Shown piece after piece: positions 37,101-48,730 of a stretch of DNA of 64,000 nt (the stretch's first letter is position 1; every line of letters starts with the position of its first letter). The notes under the pieces are model-generated. The model ran no database searches, was not told the DNA's origin, and was given only the letters and a program-made list of their open reading frames with translations. The DNA is from Chamaea fasciata (lineage: Eukaryota > Chordata > Aves > Passeriformes > Sylviidae): positions 112,021,745 through 112,085,744 of the forward strand of contig JARCOQ010000002.1 in the NCBI GenBank assembly GCA_029207755.1. Direction: 5' to 3'. Both the position numbers and the translations under genes were made by a program.

Positions 37101-37527
37101 CACATTCTCCCTATCAGCATGAGAGATAAAAGGCTTTGCTTTGGAAATGTGGAACGAAACTTCCAGAAATTTCTGATTCCCAGCTAACTTTGTTTTAGCT
37201 AGGATTGACCTTTTTAGTAACTAATAATATTTAATAATATTATAATTATTATATAACAACCAATAATACTTTAATAACCGAGCATATTTAATAACCAATA
37301 GCAGCCACACTGCATTCTGTACTACATACAATTCACCAGAATTTGGTTTTACTCATCTGGATCATAACTGGGAAACACAGCTACTTATGGGGGTTGGTCG
37401 AGATGGCTAAAAAATTGCCTTTTGGATGTCCTGCACAGAAGCAAAACACTTCCTAGCATCTTGTGTGATTTATGGAGAAAACATGTCCCTTAATCTGCTT
37501 CTCCTCTTTGCCTCCCCAGCTTGTTAA
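34050..37527 (+). CDS. TFF2: Trefoil factor 2 (secreted two-domain trefoil peptide)
   Basis: Four exons (34050-34131, 35057-35203, 36555-36704, 37520-37527) join in phase 1 throughout to give 128 residues; human TFF2 has 129. Exon 1 encodes a signal peptide (MDLKVVCALSITLVIALSTL then AEG). Exons 2 and 3 each encode one trefoil domain with the NCGxPGI, GCCF and VPWC signatures. Domain 1 begins with CQC, whose extra Cys in TFF2 bonds to a Cys near the C-terminus; here the protein ends VEEAC. The mature domains hold 14 Cys, enough for the seven disulfides known for TFF2. The peptide stabilises mucus and aids epithelial repair. The ATG has a strong Kozak context (G at -3 and +4). The single-domain TFF1 and TFF3 are excluded by the two trefoil exons and by length. 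Confidence 0.93.
34132..35056 (+). other. TFF2 intron 1
   Basis: I recognise no repeat or extra exon. Confidence 0.55.
35057..35203 (+). CDS. TFF2: TFF2 exon 2: first trefoil domain
   Basis: The acceptor GAACAG ends at 35056 and the donor GTAATA starts at 35204. It encodes TKCQCKVVPKQRTNCGYPGI through GCCFNASVPSVPWCY. Seven Cys are present: six trefoil Cys and the extra TFF2 Cys. N-A-S in CFNAS is an N-glycosylation sequon. Confidence 0.95.
35204..36554 (+). other. TFF2 intron 2
   Basis: It contains a candidate alternative terminal exon at 35288-35334 (see findings). Nothing else recognised. Confidence 0.55.
36555..36704 (+). CDS. TFF2: TFF2 exon 3: second trefoil domain
   Basis: The acceptor CACACAG ends at 36554 and the donor GTAATG starts at 36705. 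It encodes VRRVCPNDPYSRINCGHPGI through GCCFRAHPAGVPWCF, with six trefoil Cys and the tail YHRTVEE. Confidence 0.95.
36705..37519 (+). other. TFF2 intron 3
   Basis: It holds one antisense CR1 fragment (36805-36915) and an AT-rich stretch near 37215-37290. Confidence 0.55.
36805..36915 (-). mobile_element. CR1 LINE 3' fragment, antisense, in TFF2 intron
   Basis: AGAATCAGAATCAGAATCAC, then GGGTTGGAAGAGACCTCTGA and ATCAACCCAACCCTAACATC: a standard antisense CR1 end. Confidence 0.85.
37520..37527 (+). CDS. TFF2: TFF2 exon 4: last two residues and stop
   Basis: After a pyrimidine tract and CCCCAG (ending 37519), CT completes an Ala codon, then TGT (Cys) and TAA. The Cys is in the place of the C-terminal Cys of human TFF2 (VEDCHY). 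The 3' UTR continues to about 37765. Confidence 0.85.
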
Positions 37528-37742
37528 AGGAGAAACTTCCATCGAGAACTTTGCAATCTTTGGATCTACTCCAATGGAATGACAGACGGAGGTCCCAACT
37601 CAGACTTTATATTTTGCAACAGCCACGATTTCTAGGCTGTTTTTTTTTTTTTTTTTTTATCTGGGATTGACTCCTTTCTGATGAAAAGTTACTGGTAGTT
37701 TTTATTCTCTCAGTAGGGTAGCACCACACAGGTTTTCACTGT

Positions 37743-37748
37743 AATAAA
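37743..37748 (+). promoter_or_regulatory. TFF2 polyadenylation signal
   Basis: AATAAA lies 216 bp after the stop codon, followed within 30 bp by a GT- and T-rich stretch that suits a downstream element. Confidence 0.7.
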
Positions 37749-38507
37749 AGAAGTACGACACAACTTGTGAGGTTTTTTTTTTTTGTCTGTCTTTATTTTA
37801 AAGCTGTATATTTCTCCGTTTCCCAGGAAATTTGGCATGTCAGCAACCTGCTGATGAGGGAGCAGGCACCAGTGCTTCCAAAAGGAACACGGCACTCGGC
37901 TTTTTGTGTTAGCTACACTTCACACTTGCAAGTGACTGCTTGAATTTGTTAGCTGGCATCACACGGGCCACCCGTCCTTCTGAATGCTGGAAATATTCAG
38001 AACTTGCCATTATATAGGTTTAGCTGTGGGTTTGGGTTTTTTGGGGGTTTTTTTTCCCTTAAGACATAGGGAAGGGTACATTTGATAGCTGATCATGGAG
38101 CTGGTCTGACCCAAACACCTCCTGCTCTCTGCATCTCCCTGTCTCTGGTGTCACCACCAGCAGATCCCATGGGTCACACTCAGGAAATGTCTCTGCAACA
38201 CTAAAAGCAGCACACAGGCTCTCCCAGCCCTGGCCTAAACCTGAAATGGGGCTGCTGTGTCTTGCCAGACACAGGAGAAGCTCCTGGTGTCATGTGGCTG
38301 CTTTATCCTGGGAGTCTTTAATGCTTCCCTGCCTCAGTTGGGGGACAGCTCAGTAGAGAGCCCAATAAAGAGCCTCTAAGAGCTGTTTTGGGAATAAAAT
38401 GGGCAACCTGAGACTGCTGCTGCAGCAGCAGCAAACTGTGTTCAGGGCTCAGCAGGGGAGAACAGTTGTACAGGGCTGTGCCAAGAGGAGAGAGAAAGAG
38501 ATGGAGA

Positions 38508-38730
38508 CACAGAATCACAGGATCATAGAGTGGTTTATTAGGAGGGACCTTAAAAGGTCATCTAATCCAACCCCCCTGCAGTGAGCAAGGACATCTTCAA
38601 CTGGATCAGGTTGCTCCTAGCCCTCTCCAGTCTGTCCTTGAACTTTTCCGGGGATTTTTCACTTCTCTGAGCAACCTGTTGCAGCCTTTTACCACCCCCA
38701 CTGTAAAAACCTTCCTTCTTGACATTCCTC
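38508..38730 (-). mobile_element. CR1 LINE 3' fragment, antisense
   Basis: CACAGAATCACAGGATCATA, GGTTTATTAGGAGGGACCTT, TCATCTAATCCAACCCCCCT and CTCTCCAGTCTGTCCTTGAA follow the antisense CR1 order. Confidence 0.88.
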
Positions 38731-38750
38731 CCTGGAGGTTTGTTTTATCC

Positions 38751-39315
38751 CCATACACTTTAGTGATGAGTAAGTTTATCCAGGCAGGTAAAAAACTAGT
38801 GATTCATAAACCAACAGACTCAATAATATGATTTGGATATGGTCAGATACCAGTTGTAATACGAGCAATAAACTGAGCAGTGTACTGAAGGTCTTTGGAG
38901 GTGTTTCAAGGAATCACGGAAAATGCTGAGATGGGAGGGACCCACAATAATCAAATCCAGCTCCTGGCTCTACACAGCCCTAATAGTCCCTAAAATCCCT
39001 AATAATCCTTATATATATGTATTATATATAATAAAAATCCCTAATAATCCCTAATAATCCATACACTTTAGTGATGAGTAAGTTTATCCAGGCAGGTAAA
39101 AAATTAGTCATTCTTAAACCACTTCCAACAGACTCAATGATACGATTTGAATGTGGTTGGATACCGTATATGAGCAATATATATGATATATGAGCAATAA
39201 ACTGAGCAGTGTACTGAAGGTCCTTGGACGTGTTTCAAAGAATCATAGAAAATGCTGAGATGGGAGGGACCCACAAAAATCAAATCCTACTCCTGGCCCT
39301 GAGCAGCCCTAATAA
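38751..39315. repeat. Tandem duplication, two copies about 308 bp apart
   Basis: Copy 1 (about 38751-39000) and copy 2 (about 39059-39315) share CCATACACTTTAGTGATGAG, TTTATCCAGGCAGGTAAAAA, CAATAAACTGAGCAGTGTAC and ATGCTGAGATGGGAGGGACC in the same order. Each ends in the start of an antisense CR1 tail. Copies of AATCCCTAAT and a TA-rich run separate them. Confidence 0.88.
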
Positions 39316-39620
39316 CCCCAGTGCCTGAGTGTTGTTCAAACACTCTTTGAGCTCTGTCAGGTTGGTGCTGTGACCACTGCCCTGGGGAGCCTGTTCTGTG
39401 CCCAACAACTCTCTGGGGGAAGAACATTTCCCTAATTTCCAACCTAAACTGCCCTGACACAACTTCAGGCCATTCCCTCGGGTCCTGTCACTGTCACCAG
39501 AGCAGACATCAGTGCCTGACCCTCCTCTTCCCCTCATGAGGAAATTGGAACTGCAGTGAGGTCTCTCCTCAGTCTCTTCTTCTCCAGGTTGGACAGACCA
39601 AGTGCCCTCAGCATCATCCC
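39238..39620 (-). mobile_element. CR1 LINE 3' fragment, antisense
   Basis: It begins AGAATCATAGAAAATGCTGA and runs through GTTGGTGCTGTGACCACTGC, CTGGGGAGCCTGTTCTGTGC and TTCTCCAGGTTGGACAGACC. It overlaps copy 2 of the tandem duplication; copy 1 has only its first about 90 bp. Confidence 0.85.
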
Positions 39621-42605
39621 TGGGCACGATGTCACCTACAAAAACCATGAACTGCTGTGCTGGGACAAAGCCTTCCCAAGAGCTAAGCCACCACTGGGTC
39701 ATGCAGCTGCTCCAGACATTTGGGGTCATAAACCAAGAGTTAGTTGCTCACAGCACTAATAATTATTACCTAAGGATGTGTCATCATCACTAAGTCCAAA
39801 GGGTTGATGTCTTTTCTGGGAATTTACATTCAGGGAGTGCTCAAGGTCTCTCCAGGTAGACTGTTATCAACACCCACACACAAATGAACCTGAAAAAACT
39901 GCCTAGAATTCTAAAAAAAGAACATTTTTGGTGAGAAAATAAAGCTGGCAGAAATGGAGTGGAAGCTGCAGCCGCTGAGGATTTAAAGACATCGAGCAGA
40001 GCCTAGGCAGAGCAAAGTGAGATCCCAAAACAGGAGTGCACACTAAAGAGAAGAGTGCAGGACCTGCAGAGATGTGGCTACAACAGGAGGGACCCTCCTC
40101 TCCTCCCCTTCAGCATTGCTCTGAGGGCTCTCCACACCTGAGTCAGTGTCCAAGAGCCTCATTTACAGCCTCAGAGAGAAAAAGCCTTGGATGAAGACTC
40201 ACCTGTTTTAAGCACGTATTATAGTATTGGCTTTTTGCAAATACTAAAAATGTAAATATGTAAAAATGTTAGAAAAATTTGCTATATGAATATAGTTTCT
40301 TTTATTAACAAGACTTAGAAATAATAGTGTGATATATATACATATATTTCTTGGACAGTAGCACAGTCCTTTTATAGAATGCCTTTTGTTCATGTAAAAT
40401 GCCTTTCGTTCATGTAGCTACCTCAGAAGAACAGTAAAGATAATCAGGAATTTCCCCACATTCTCGGATTATCTGGATGAAGAAAATGACAGAATCAGAA
40501 CTCCGAAAGGAAGAATTTATTGATCCTCTGTTATCAGGGAGTGGGAGGACAGAGTGGAGCCACAAGGAGATTTCATCTGCAGAACGAAGTCACAAGGAGT
40601 GATAAAATGTTGAATGGATCTGTAAAATGGAATGGGGGCAGGTTTGGGGTGGGGGGTTAAAACCAAGAGAACACCTAAACTCAAAGGAATGTTTGGATAA
40701 TGCATCAGGGTCTGTGAATCTGCAACATGCTGATGCATTTAAAGAAGTGCATCCAACAGGGTAAGGTGTGTTCTTGGCTGAATGCCAGGCACCTGGCCGT
40801 TTAACTACTTGCTTTGTTCTGTCTCCTAATTACCTCCTTTTTTTTTATTTTATTAGAACCTTTTTTTTTAATTTTATTAGAAAATTTTATTAAAATTTTA
40901 CCAAGAAAATGAACTTGGTTTTTCACACACCCTTTGTACCTGCAGCTCTGCACACCCTCATCGCCAGGCAGGGAGCGCTTAAATAAGTAAACAAACAAAG
41001 TTCTGAATATTTTTCTGGTGGGCAAAAGAAGTAGGTCAGTGATTTTCGTCAGCAAGGGTGCTACAGGAACCCATTTGTGTCAGTTTGTGACACAAAGGCT
41101 TTGTGCTGACGGGGCCATGACGCAGTGAATGATGCTTAAAACCCCGAATAACCCAACAGTCCTAAACTGCAACCATGGCAGCTGAGTGCCACCAAAGCTC
41201 CAGCTGCTAATAAAGGCTGAATGGAACATGTTTGACATCGCAGATTGATTGCAGTGGTGCCTCGGTGAGTGAAGATGTTGTTCTGGCTTTTAAAGCAATT
41301 GTCGCCGAGGGAAAGGTCTCGAAATGGTTCGTTTTGAGGTAATCAGGAAAGCTGTGTTGGGCTGACAGGGAGAACTAACAGGGAAGAAAACTAGGGCAGA
41401 CAAGGAGCTCGGAGCAGATGGGTGCTAGCAACAAAGAGCAAACCTGTAGCCATGTGAACAAGGGATTTAACTGCAAACACCTCCGAAAGAAAAAGTGGGG
41501 GGTTTTTTTAATGTGCCACTTCCTTCAGGTGCTGTTCCCAAATGACTGCGGGTAGGGCACGGATCCTGCTACAGTCACACACCTCCTCTGGCAAAGCTCG
41601 TGTTCAAAAGAAAGATTTCAGACAAGGTGCTAAACTGAAGTGGCAAAGAATGTGGAAACTGAAATCTTCCTCTGCTGAGAGCAGCCGAGTCACGCGGTGC
41701 TGCCACAGGTCCCTGTGAGAGTTACTGCCTTTAGTAAACCTTGAAAACTCCACCATGATGCCAGTAAACAGCTTGGAGAACAGAAAATAAAACACAAGAA
41801 CCAAACCTGGCCCCTTGTGCTAAAACCCAGGCAGAATGATGATCTCCAGACCCGGATTCAGTTTCCAAGAGGTTGCCCTCACTGCCACACTGAGTCCAAA
41901 AAGGAAAATCCACGATTCTGGGGTGATGGCTGCTAAACCTTCCTGAGGAGCAAAGTTCAGGTGAGAATTTCAGAAGCTCTCAGGTGAGTTTTCCTAGCAG
42001 AACTCTGCCAAAAATAATAGTCCTCTTTGGGCAGAAGAGTCCATTATTACTCTGCAGGCTTTTTTCCCTCATCTGAGCTTTCTTCTAAAGCATTTGAAAG
42101 CTGCCTGTGTTGGTATATGAATGTGAGCTGCCCAAATCCCTCAGAGAACTGGATGGTCCCTGTCCCAGCACACTTCAGGTACACTATGGGGCTACAAATG
42201 TGTCCTCAGTACTGGAAAAAAACCCAGCCAGACAAACAGACTTTGCTGTAAAATATTTGTGCTGCAACACGGAATGCATTCAAGTTCTAGAACCAGCTGG
42301 GTGGCACTCAGGTGCTGTAGAAGAGGATGCTCCTTTTTCCAGTGTTTGCCATCCTTAGGGGTGCTCCTTCCCCTGCCAGTGAATGGTAAAATTTCCATTT
42401 TTCACTTCAGAAAATTTCATTTCATAAAATTCCCGTGTACCAGAGGTGGGCAGGGTAAGAAAAAAAAGGGCTTTTTCTGTTGGAGAGCAGTGTTTCTATT
42501 CACCTAGCTGAGATAACTTCTTGTGCTTTGGTGCTCTCCCTTTCCACACCCACTGTGGCACTCAGAAATTCCCCTCGGAGAAGCCACCAAAGGCAGGCCC
42601 TTGTA

Positions 42606-43178
42606 TGTTGGAACCCTGGAGGCTGGATATTTCAGGCTTTCTGTGCTAAAAGGCACTGACCCTCAAGCAAGCACTAGATTTGACTTGAGGCCGTGGAAGA
42701 GGCTTCCAAAATTGAGTGACAGCACTGGGGTTGCGGGTGTGTAGTTTGAATAGTATTGTGTGATCTCACAGGGTGAAAAACTTAATATTTCAGGTTTTAG
42801 TATATATTTATATATGTGAAGAAATATGGAGGATTTAAGGCATTGTCTAAGTCCTTCTTCTTCACCTTCTTCTTCTTGGTTTTGGGGTTTTTTTCTAATT
42901 GGGTGAAAAAGGTCTGCACTGCAGACCTTGTGTGGTCAATTATTGGGTTAAAAGTATAAATAATATAGGTGTCTTCTCATTATTGGATAGCTTATACTGC
43001 AATAACCTTGGAAAGAGTTAGAGGCTCCTCTATTTTCTACCTTGTTAGTTGGAGCTCATGACTTGTGAGACTATAATATAGATAATAATTAATAAACACT
43101 GAGTCCAAACACAAAACCTGCGACTCCAGTGTATTAATCCCGGCTCTAATGCAAAGAAAAGAAGATAAAAGACTCACA
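42606..43178 (+). mobile_element. Solo LTR, 573 bp, ERVK-like, with 6-bp target duplication
   Basis: The element starts TGTTGGAACCC and ends ACTCACA, and is flanked on both sides by CTTGTA (42600-42605 and 43179-43184), a perfect 6-bp target site duplication. TATAAATA is at 42955-42962 and AATAAA at 43091-43096, so a promoter and a polyadenylation signal are in the expected order. A six-base duplication fits class II (betaretrovirus-like) elements. There are no internal genes: the provirus recombined to a single LTR. Confidence 0.88.
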
Positions 43179-45716
43179 CTTGTAGGGTCCTGTTCCCACC
43201 TGTCTCTGAGTTAGGTCTCTCAGGCTTCCTTCAGCATGTGCTCCTGTCTCAGAGCATAGCAGAAGGTTGTTCTGGTGAACAGCAATTTTAAGGGAATTAG
43301 TACTAGAACACCACAACTGAAATGAGAATCTGGAAGTCTTGAATTAAAATATTTCACTGCAGCTGAGCCAAATATCATAATTGCTGGACCTGTTGCAGAA
43401 ATTCTAGGAAATTCCCAGGGGTCTGACTTGCCACCAGTGTGGACTGACACTCCAGTCTGTGGTGTTTTCAGAAAGCTTCATGAGAAGTAAATTTGGTAAG
43501 TAAAATCCAGCTCCCTCCTGCCACAAAATGAGATTTCCTTTTCTTCTTGCCCTTTTTGAGACTTGGCATTATGCCCCTTCCAAGGAATGCTTCACCAAGA
43601 CACAGTATATGAGTTTCAATGAACAGAAGGAGCAAAATCAAAAGATTTACTGTCACTTTTGTTTCTTCTTTAAGTACTTTGGGGTTACTGTCTGATTCTT
43701 ACACAGGAGAAACACAAAAAGCACCTGTAAGACTCTTGATGGAGCCACAAAATCTACCACATATTTGATTCTACAGATGCCATAGGGATAAGAAAAAAGG
43801 CCTTAGGAATAGGTGGAGCTTTATTCTGTGTGTCCAGCAGAGCAAAACAGGCAGGGGACAAGAGAATGACTCTGCTGGAAAGAATTGGGAGAAACAATGC
43901 AACTCTGAAGGGTGTATTTGCTGTCAGAGGCTGACAATGGATTGGCTTCATGCTTTGATAATGTTTTCTGTCTGTGGAAAAGAATAGCACTGACTTTTTT
44001 CTCAGCCTTCCCATGTGTGTGCAGGCACAGGCTTGGAACAGGAATGTCAGGAATCCAGAGAAGCCATCACACAGAGTTAACAGTGCATAATAAAATTCAC
44101 AGATCTTAAAAAAATCTACGAGGCACAGGAAAAAAAAATAAAAAAGAAGATGCAGAACCAAATGAGGCTATGAAATTTAAAATGCACTAAACAACAGAAA
44201 TTGATGCAATTAGTGTCAGTTTGACTAATCCAGCCCTTGACAGCTTTTCTGCCCCTAAATGGAGCTGGCAACACTTCCCACCAAGTCCCTGATGAAGGCT
44301 GTCCCATGGGAAGATGCCAGTGGTGGTGGCTGACAGCACAGCACCTGCTCACTGCTCACCTGGGCAGATCCCTGCACCCTCCCATGCTCAACCAGCCCCT
44401 CTCTTCCTCCTTGGCTTCCCATGCCTTTCAACCTGCATTCCAAAGCAGGATTTAAATGGATAGCTGTTGGGAAATGAAGTTTCCTTTACTTTCAAAAGCT
44501 CTTTGCTTTATGAATCCGTCTGGAGTGCACAGTGGGTGGGAATTGCATGTGAGGTATATTAATTTTTGCAAGTGTTGCTAATGAGAAGTTTATGCTTAGG
44601 TTATTTAATAGCATTAACTGCCACATAAAATGCTTAAAGTAATTTATGTTGCCACTCAGGCTATGAAGGACTCCCGTTTCTTCTCTTCCCTCCCTGATCT
44701 ATGGACAACAGTTGGCATTTAGTTTTTGGGAACAGGGAAGCATTTAGTTTTAGGGAACATAATTCCTTCAATCTAGTATGATTTCCAGGGCTATAAAACG
44801 TAACATAAAGTATGATCTCTGTCATCATGAGAAAACTGTCTTGAAAAATCTAATCCTATTTCATCCTTAGGGCAATCCACGTTTAAGGATCACTGCTCAT
44901 GTTATTTATGAGTGGGTACTTAACTTGGAAAAGTTAGGGCAGTTTTATTGGGACTGTGGTGAGCAAGGCAGGTAATTTGGTTGCTGTGGTGGCACAAAGA
45001 CAGTGATGTTGTCTAGGCTTGGCCTTAAGTCCAGCACACAAACACTATGAAACAGCCTTAAAAATGCATGAAAAGCCACCCAGGCAAAGTGAGTATTTGC
45101 CAAAGCACAGGACACCAGCACTGAACCCTCCTCCTGGCACTGACATTGTTCATGGGGCCTTACACAGGTCAGGATTTCTGCCCAGGAGTTCCCTTGCCAG
45201 TGCAGTAGGAAGCAGCAGAAACAGAAACCGTGTCACTTCTTGGCCAATGCAGATCTTCAGGAGAAACACCAGAAATTAAAATACTGGCTTTCTAAACCAG
45301 CTGAGGACTTTCCTGGGGACAGAAATGCCCAGAGGGCTGCAGAACATCACACAGGTGCTGTGGCAGAGTGAGGAAGAACGGTGCTGGTTAAAATGGGAAA
45401 TGGACAGGTGGGACTGGCAGGATAAAACAGAGTTTTTCTTCAGCTGGGGAGAAGGGAGGAAGAAAACCAACCATTGCAGAGTGCCAAGCAGAAGGCAAAG
45501 AGAGAATGATCCTTTCCTGCTTCTTATAAGGAAACAGCACAGGGAACATCTGCCACTTGCAGGTAGCAAGGACAAGATGAACACAAGGTTAGTCCCTGGA
45601 AGAAAAATCCACCAAAATCAGGTAATACAGAAAATACAAAGGTAATTAATTCCACTGGTTCAGGAAGTCATCCAATTGTGTAGGGTTCCTCAGAGAAGCA
45701 GCCCCTGATGCTTGCC

Positions 45717-45780
45717 CTGTTTGGGTTGGAAGGGACCTCAAATATCATCTAGTTCCAACCCCCAGTGTGCCTGCAGTTCA
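45717..45780 (-). mobile_element. CR1 LINE terminal fragment, antisense
   Basis: GTTTGGGTTGGAAGGGACCT, then AAATATCATCTAGTTCCAAC: a short but typical piece. Confidence 0.85.
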
Positions 45781-46008
45781 TGTTTTTAAGGATTTTTACT
45801 GAATGTTTCTGTAACCCACCTGTATTGGGAGTTACCTGAAACCACCACAATTGGAATCAGACAATTCCATGTCCTTGCTGGCTGCCAGGATCAAGGAGCA
45901 GGCAGTGAAAATCTATCACTACCAACACAGCTTTCACTTCCCTCAGAGTGAGAACAGGAACAAAGGCATTTGTCTGAAAATAATAACACTTTATTTGATT
46001 TTTTTTTT

Positions 46009-46033
46009 TGTGTGTGTGTTTGTGTGTGTGTGT
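46009..46033. repeat. GT dinucleotide microsatellite
   Basis: TG/GT units interrupted once by TTTG. A TA-rich run follows at about 46284-46303. Confidence 0.85.
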
Positions 46034-47984
46034 TACATTATCATAAATGTTCTCTAGTCTCAGAAAACAAAGCCCTAAGTTTGGAAAATAATGCACATAC
46101 AAATCTCTTCTTACAGGTATTAAGTATACAGAAATATACAAAGATTTCTCTATTACTGTAATATATCATCAGAATGCCCCACATCCCACATTTTTACTCA
46201 GGTCCACTGTACCAGGAAGCGTAAACTACAAAGGTAACAAGCAACCTGAAAAAGACATGGTTTGTATAATATAATTACATTATATGTATGTATATATATA
46301 TATCTACAACAGTGCAAATATATCACAGCGTGCAGGCAGCAATAGTCTCTAGAGAAGCAGAATAAAATTGATTCATAGTAATGCAAATGCATTACAGAAA
46401 CAAGAGACAACAATGACATATTAGATATTCAGAATGTGCACACTTTAGCACGCTGATTTAAAATCATACCTTGCATTGACTCTTGCTTTGGAAAAAAAAA
46501 AAAAAAAGAACCAAATGTTAAATAATTCAGTAACAGGTTCAAGGGCAGAATCTCACAATAAGGTCAGCTGACTCAGGTAAGGTATTTGATAAATTTTTAC
46601 TGACACAGGTAAAGGCTTGGCTCCACTGCAGGATTTGTTATCTTCTTCTTTTAAGATGTATCAGTGTAATTGTCTCAAATTTAATTTCCTTTTACAATAA
46701 TTTAAGAGAATTTTTCCCATATATTTTTTTAAATTGGTCAACAACTAATTCACATCTGTAAAGGTTAGTGTAATTATCTCAGAGGCCAGGAAAGCTGGTT
46801 TCTGGAAGTAACAGAAAGGAGTTTGTGTAATGATTACCCTAAATAGGCCACTAAAATAAGTTACAACAGGGTCAGAAAAGAAGACATCACAGATGCCACT
46901 GAAATAGAAAACCCCATCAACTTTTAAAAGTAGAACTTCCATGTTGGCTTGCAATCTGCTTAAAAAGACATTTTTAAATTTTTTTCTTCTTGAAAGAGTA
47001 AAGCACACCCAGAGATCCTGCACATGGGGGTTTTGGTAGCTCAGAAGAGTCTCAAAGTCACCCCTCCACATTTAACCATCCTGCTCTTTTCCCAAGCAGC
47101 TCATTTTCACACCCCACTTGGACAGCAGCCATGAATAGCCAGTAAAAAGGGACACGAGCCATTGATGGCATGGGCTGAGCTGCATGGAAGCCCCCAGAAA
47201 ACAAACAAACAAACAGAAATAAACCAGCAAAAGCTGAATGTGTCTTGAAGACGCAACCAGTGTAGAGAGTGGAGGCTGAGCCATGGCCGTGTTTTGTGCC
47301 AAAGGAGACACATCCTGACAGGTCACCCTTTGTTTTACAGTGCTGGCAACAGGTCTCAAAAGAAGTCTAAATCTCTTCAAGAAAGGTTCTACAGCTGACA
47401 ACTGCATAAAATTATCATTTGTCATAAGATTTCAAAATAACAGAAAGACTGAAGCTAAACTTTGTGCTCTACAATACAATTACTCCTTCAGAAACTCTAC
47501 TTGAAATATGTACAGAAACAGAAATAAAGCATTAAACAGAATTAAAATGAAACTGGCTGTTGTTTGCAGGCTCAGCCTGAAACTTTTAGACATGTAATGT
47601 GAAGAGTGATATGAGGGCTGATAAAAATCACTCAGTGGGATACACCACAACAATTTCTTTTTGCATTGTGGGAACAGACATTTAAGAGGAGGGCAGTGGG
47701 AGTTGATCCCTGAAAATGCCACTGCCCCTGTTCACTAATGGCAGAGCTCCTGATTAACTCCAGTGGCACTCAGCACTTAATTTATGCACTCACCAGTGCT
47801 GTGTGGCACTGCAGTGATCAGCCTGTGACAAGCTGTCACAGAGGACATGACACGGTGTCATTTTCTGCCTACTTCTAGCTCCCAACAGCTTTTCACATGA
47901 TCATTCCTTATAAATGGATCTCCACACAGAAACTCCTGAGCACTTGCACCCTGTGGGGCTGTTCTGGCAGGAAACAAAGGATGG

Positions 47985-48730
47985 CATCCAGTGAAGGACG
48001 GAGACTCTCCTTAGTGCTGTATTTAGAGAAATATTTATTATTGTCTTTTACAGCAGTAGCCAGATGAAGTTCTAGCTGGGCTTTGGCCCTTCTAATTTCT
48101 CCTAGGATAGCCTCACAACATCCTTGTGGTCCTGCTGGGTTTCCTGCCCCTTTTTCAAAGGTCTTACACCCAGTTTTGTTCCCTGAGTTCCAGCCAAAGC
48201 TCTCTGCTCAGCCAGGCCAGCCCTCCTCCCCCTCTGGCTCATCCTTTGGCACATGGGGATGGATGGCCTGCTCCTGCTGTGCCTTTAGGATTTCCTGCTT
48301 AAGGATCTCTGTGTCTTCCTGGACCTCTTTGACCTTCAGGGCTGCCTCCCAAGGGACTCAGTCCACCAAACGCCTAAACAGACCAGAGCTAGTCCTCTGG
48401 AAATCCAAGGTGGCAGTTCTGCTGCCACCCTTCCATCTCCCCAGGAACCAAAACCTCTCATTTCATGTTCAATGTTTGGCCAAGAGGATTTCCAACCATC
48501 ACATCACCCACCAGCCCTTCTCTGTTCACAAACAGGTCCAATGGAGCATCACCACCGCTTGGTTCCCTCACCAGCTGTGTCAGGAATTCCCTCCCACACA
48601 CCCCAGGAACCTCCTGGGCTGTTTCTCCTCTCTGCTGTGCTGCATTTCCAGCAGACATCTGGCAAGTTGAAGTCTCCCACAGGAGCAAGGGGCATTCATC
48701 ACAAGAATTCCCATGGAACATTCCATCTGC
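47985..48730 (-). pseudogene. Decayed CR1 LINE pol fragment (endonuclease end and linker)
   Basis: On the - strand, from about 48690, the frame reads GDFNLPDVCW, matching the catalytic GDFN block of the CR1 APE-type endonuclease. After frameshifts it gives FLTQLVREPSGGDAPLDL and FVNREGLVGDVMVG, typical of the CR1 protein. Further on (about 48340-48020) are segments like EAQEQAI and IRRAKAQLELHLATAVKDN, from the linker before the reverse transcriptase. Stops and frameshifts show it is dead. The element is a 5' and central CR1 piece, unlike the 3' tails elsewhere in the window. Confidence 0.75.
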
